Source of the DNA: Bacillota bacterium
Lineage (GTDB): Bacteria; Bacillota; Sulfobacillia; RBS10-35; JAJYVN01
Length of the DNA stretch: 5,654 bases
Assembly: GCA_021791995.1 (NCBI GenBank)
Contig: JAJYVN010000197.1
Location: 1-5,654 of the forward strand
Direction: 5' to 3'
The notes under the pieces were generated by a model, which was given only the letters and a program-made list of their open reading frames with translations, searched no databases and was not told the DNA's origin. Position numbers and translations under genes: made by a program. Shown here piece after piece: positions 5,445 to 5,654 of the stretch (its first letter is position 1; each line of letters starts with the position of its first letter).

Positions 5445-5470
5445 CCGTGGGAAGAAGCTCAAGCTGGGGG
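5300..5470 (+). ncRNA. Probable omega RNA region of the tnpB element (5' end undefined)
   Basis: In TnpB systems the guide RNA scaffold overlaps the 3' end of tnpB and finishes at the right end of the element, and its guide is copied from the flanking DNA. The position, the run GAATCCC followed by a GC-rich stem, and the GTGGGAAG motif at 5447-5454 match that arrangement. The 5' end is an estimate. Nothing shows that it is expressed. Confidence 0.3.
5432..5470 (+). repeat. Right-end hairpin of the tnpB element
   Basis: CAGCTTGAGC (5436-5445) and GCTCAAGCTG (5457-5466) are perfect 10-base inverted repeats with an 11-base loop. Flanking CCC (5432-5434) and GGG (5468-5470) extend the stem to about 14 pairs across a T-G wobble. 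A nested alternative, CCC (5432-5434) with GGG (5449-5451) around a short CTCA/TGAG stem, resembles the usual right-end palindrome of these elements. Either fold could be bound by TnpA or form the 3' end of omega RNA. Confidence 0.65.
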
Positions 5471-5475
5471 GGTGA

Positions 5476-5654
5476 GTTCCGGCGGAGGTTGCCGTACAAG
5501 CCCCCGGGGTACAGGTCGCTCGGATCGTTGCGCCAGGCTTTGATCCATCTACGAAGACGTGCTCGGCTGGTGCCTGGGTCAAGGATGCGATGTCCCTTGG
5601 CGAGCGGGTCTTCCGCTTGGAGGGGTGTGGGGGTGGAGATGGACCGAGACCGGA
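5476..5654. other. Unassigned right flank with open frames on both strands running off the window
   Basis: The plus frame opening at 5476, after the TGA at 5473-5475, is open to the window end and reads AEVAVQAPGVQVARIVAPG followed by FDPSTKTCSAGAWVKDA and SLGERVFRLE. Its first plausible start is an ATG at 5590 with AAGGA at 5581-5585. On the minus strand another frame is also open from the window edge and includes LDPGTSRARLRRWIKAWRN and DLYPGGLYGNLRRN before entering the element. Neither is recognised. Either could be a gene fragment or a chance opening in GC-rich DNA. I see no RNA gene or clear repeat here. Confidence 0.2.

Larger units (their letters stand above)
4244..5470 (+). mobile_element. 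Degenerate IS200/IS605-superfamily element, tnpB-only (IS1341-like); ends approximate
   Basis: The element comprises a promoter, a decayed tnpB and a right-end hairpin in the order expected for this superfamily. No tnpA (Y1 HUH transposase) is present, so it would be an IS1341-type element that depends on a TnpA supplied elsewhere. The right boundary is placed at the end of the hairpin at 5432-5470. The left boundary is set arbitrarily after the 4223-4242 hairpin and could lie on either side of it. These elements make no target duplication and have no terminal inverted repeats, so the ends cannot be fixed without an empty-site comparison. It inserted just downstream of ahcY and does not interrupt the operon. 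Confidence 0.7.

Noticed and set aside
4296..5543. A genetic code in which TAG is sense
   Set aside because: TAG ends the FAH and ndk genes at the expected family lengths and also closes the first open frame, so it is a normal stop here. Three TAGs in one decaying transposon gene are explained by point mutation.
1..5654. CRISPR array, tRNA, rRNA, toxin-antitoxin or defence genes
   Set aside because: I looked for regularly spaced repeats, cloverleaf segments and small two-gene modules and saw none.

Overview
The window is GC-rich bacterial chromosomal DNA, coding almost entirely on the plus strand. It falls into two parts: a tightly packed housekeeping operon (about 357-4182) and a decayed IS200/IS605-superfamily insertion of the tnpB-only type (about 4220-5470). 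The host cannot be named from the sequence alone. The short, Thermotoga/archaea-like adenosylhomocysteinase, the GTG and TTG starts with strong purine-rich ribosome binding sites, and the base composition fit an environmental bacterium of a deep-branching or NC10/Nitrospirota-like kind, but this is only a guess.

Layout. Positions 2-247 hold the C-terminal part of an unrecognised protein with two membrane segments, closed by tandem TAG-TGA stops. After a 109-base gap comes a fumarylacetoacetate-hydrolase-family enzyme with a TTG start (357-1145). It is followed by nucleoside diphosphate kinase (1180-1635), a MarR-family regulator (1649-2152), a purine nucleoside phosphorylase of the MTAP/MtnP family (2149-2940) and a short-type S-adenosylhomocysteine hydrolase (2944-4182). 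Gaps between these genes are 34, 13, -4 and 3 bases, so they read as one transcription unit.

How the genes work together. The hydrolase AhcY removes the SAH left by SAM-dependent methylation, the phosphorylase splits a purine nucleoside to base and sugar phosphate, and Ndk rebalances nucleotide pools. The unit therefore looks like SAM by-product and purine salvage with its own regulator. The phosphorylase carries Glu165 and Asn207 where MTA phosphorylase has Ser and Asp. This is the signature of 6-oxopurine (inosine, guanosine or methylthioinosine) specificity. The adjacent AhcY has Lys55 where mammalian enzymes have the Glu that contacts the adenine amino group. Together they suggest, but do not prove, an inosine-level salvage route that would need a deaminase encoded elsewhere.

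The mobile element. Downstream lie a GC-rich hairpin, an extended -10 promoter and a tnpB gene that stays in a single reading frame but contains three in-frame TAG codons, an apparent internal deletion, a half-destroyed zinc finger and probably a lost natural stop. All three RuvC acidic residues are still present. A right-end hairpin at 5432-5470 marks the end of the element and the probable 3' end of an omega RNA. Positions 5476-5654 remain unassigned, with open frames on both strands running off the window.

I did not find a convincing novel defence or mobile system. The observations most worth following up are the substrate signature of the phosphorylase/AhcY pair and the all-amber decay pattern of tnpB.
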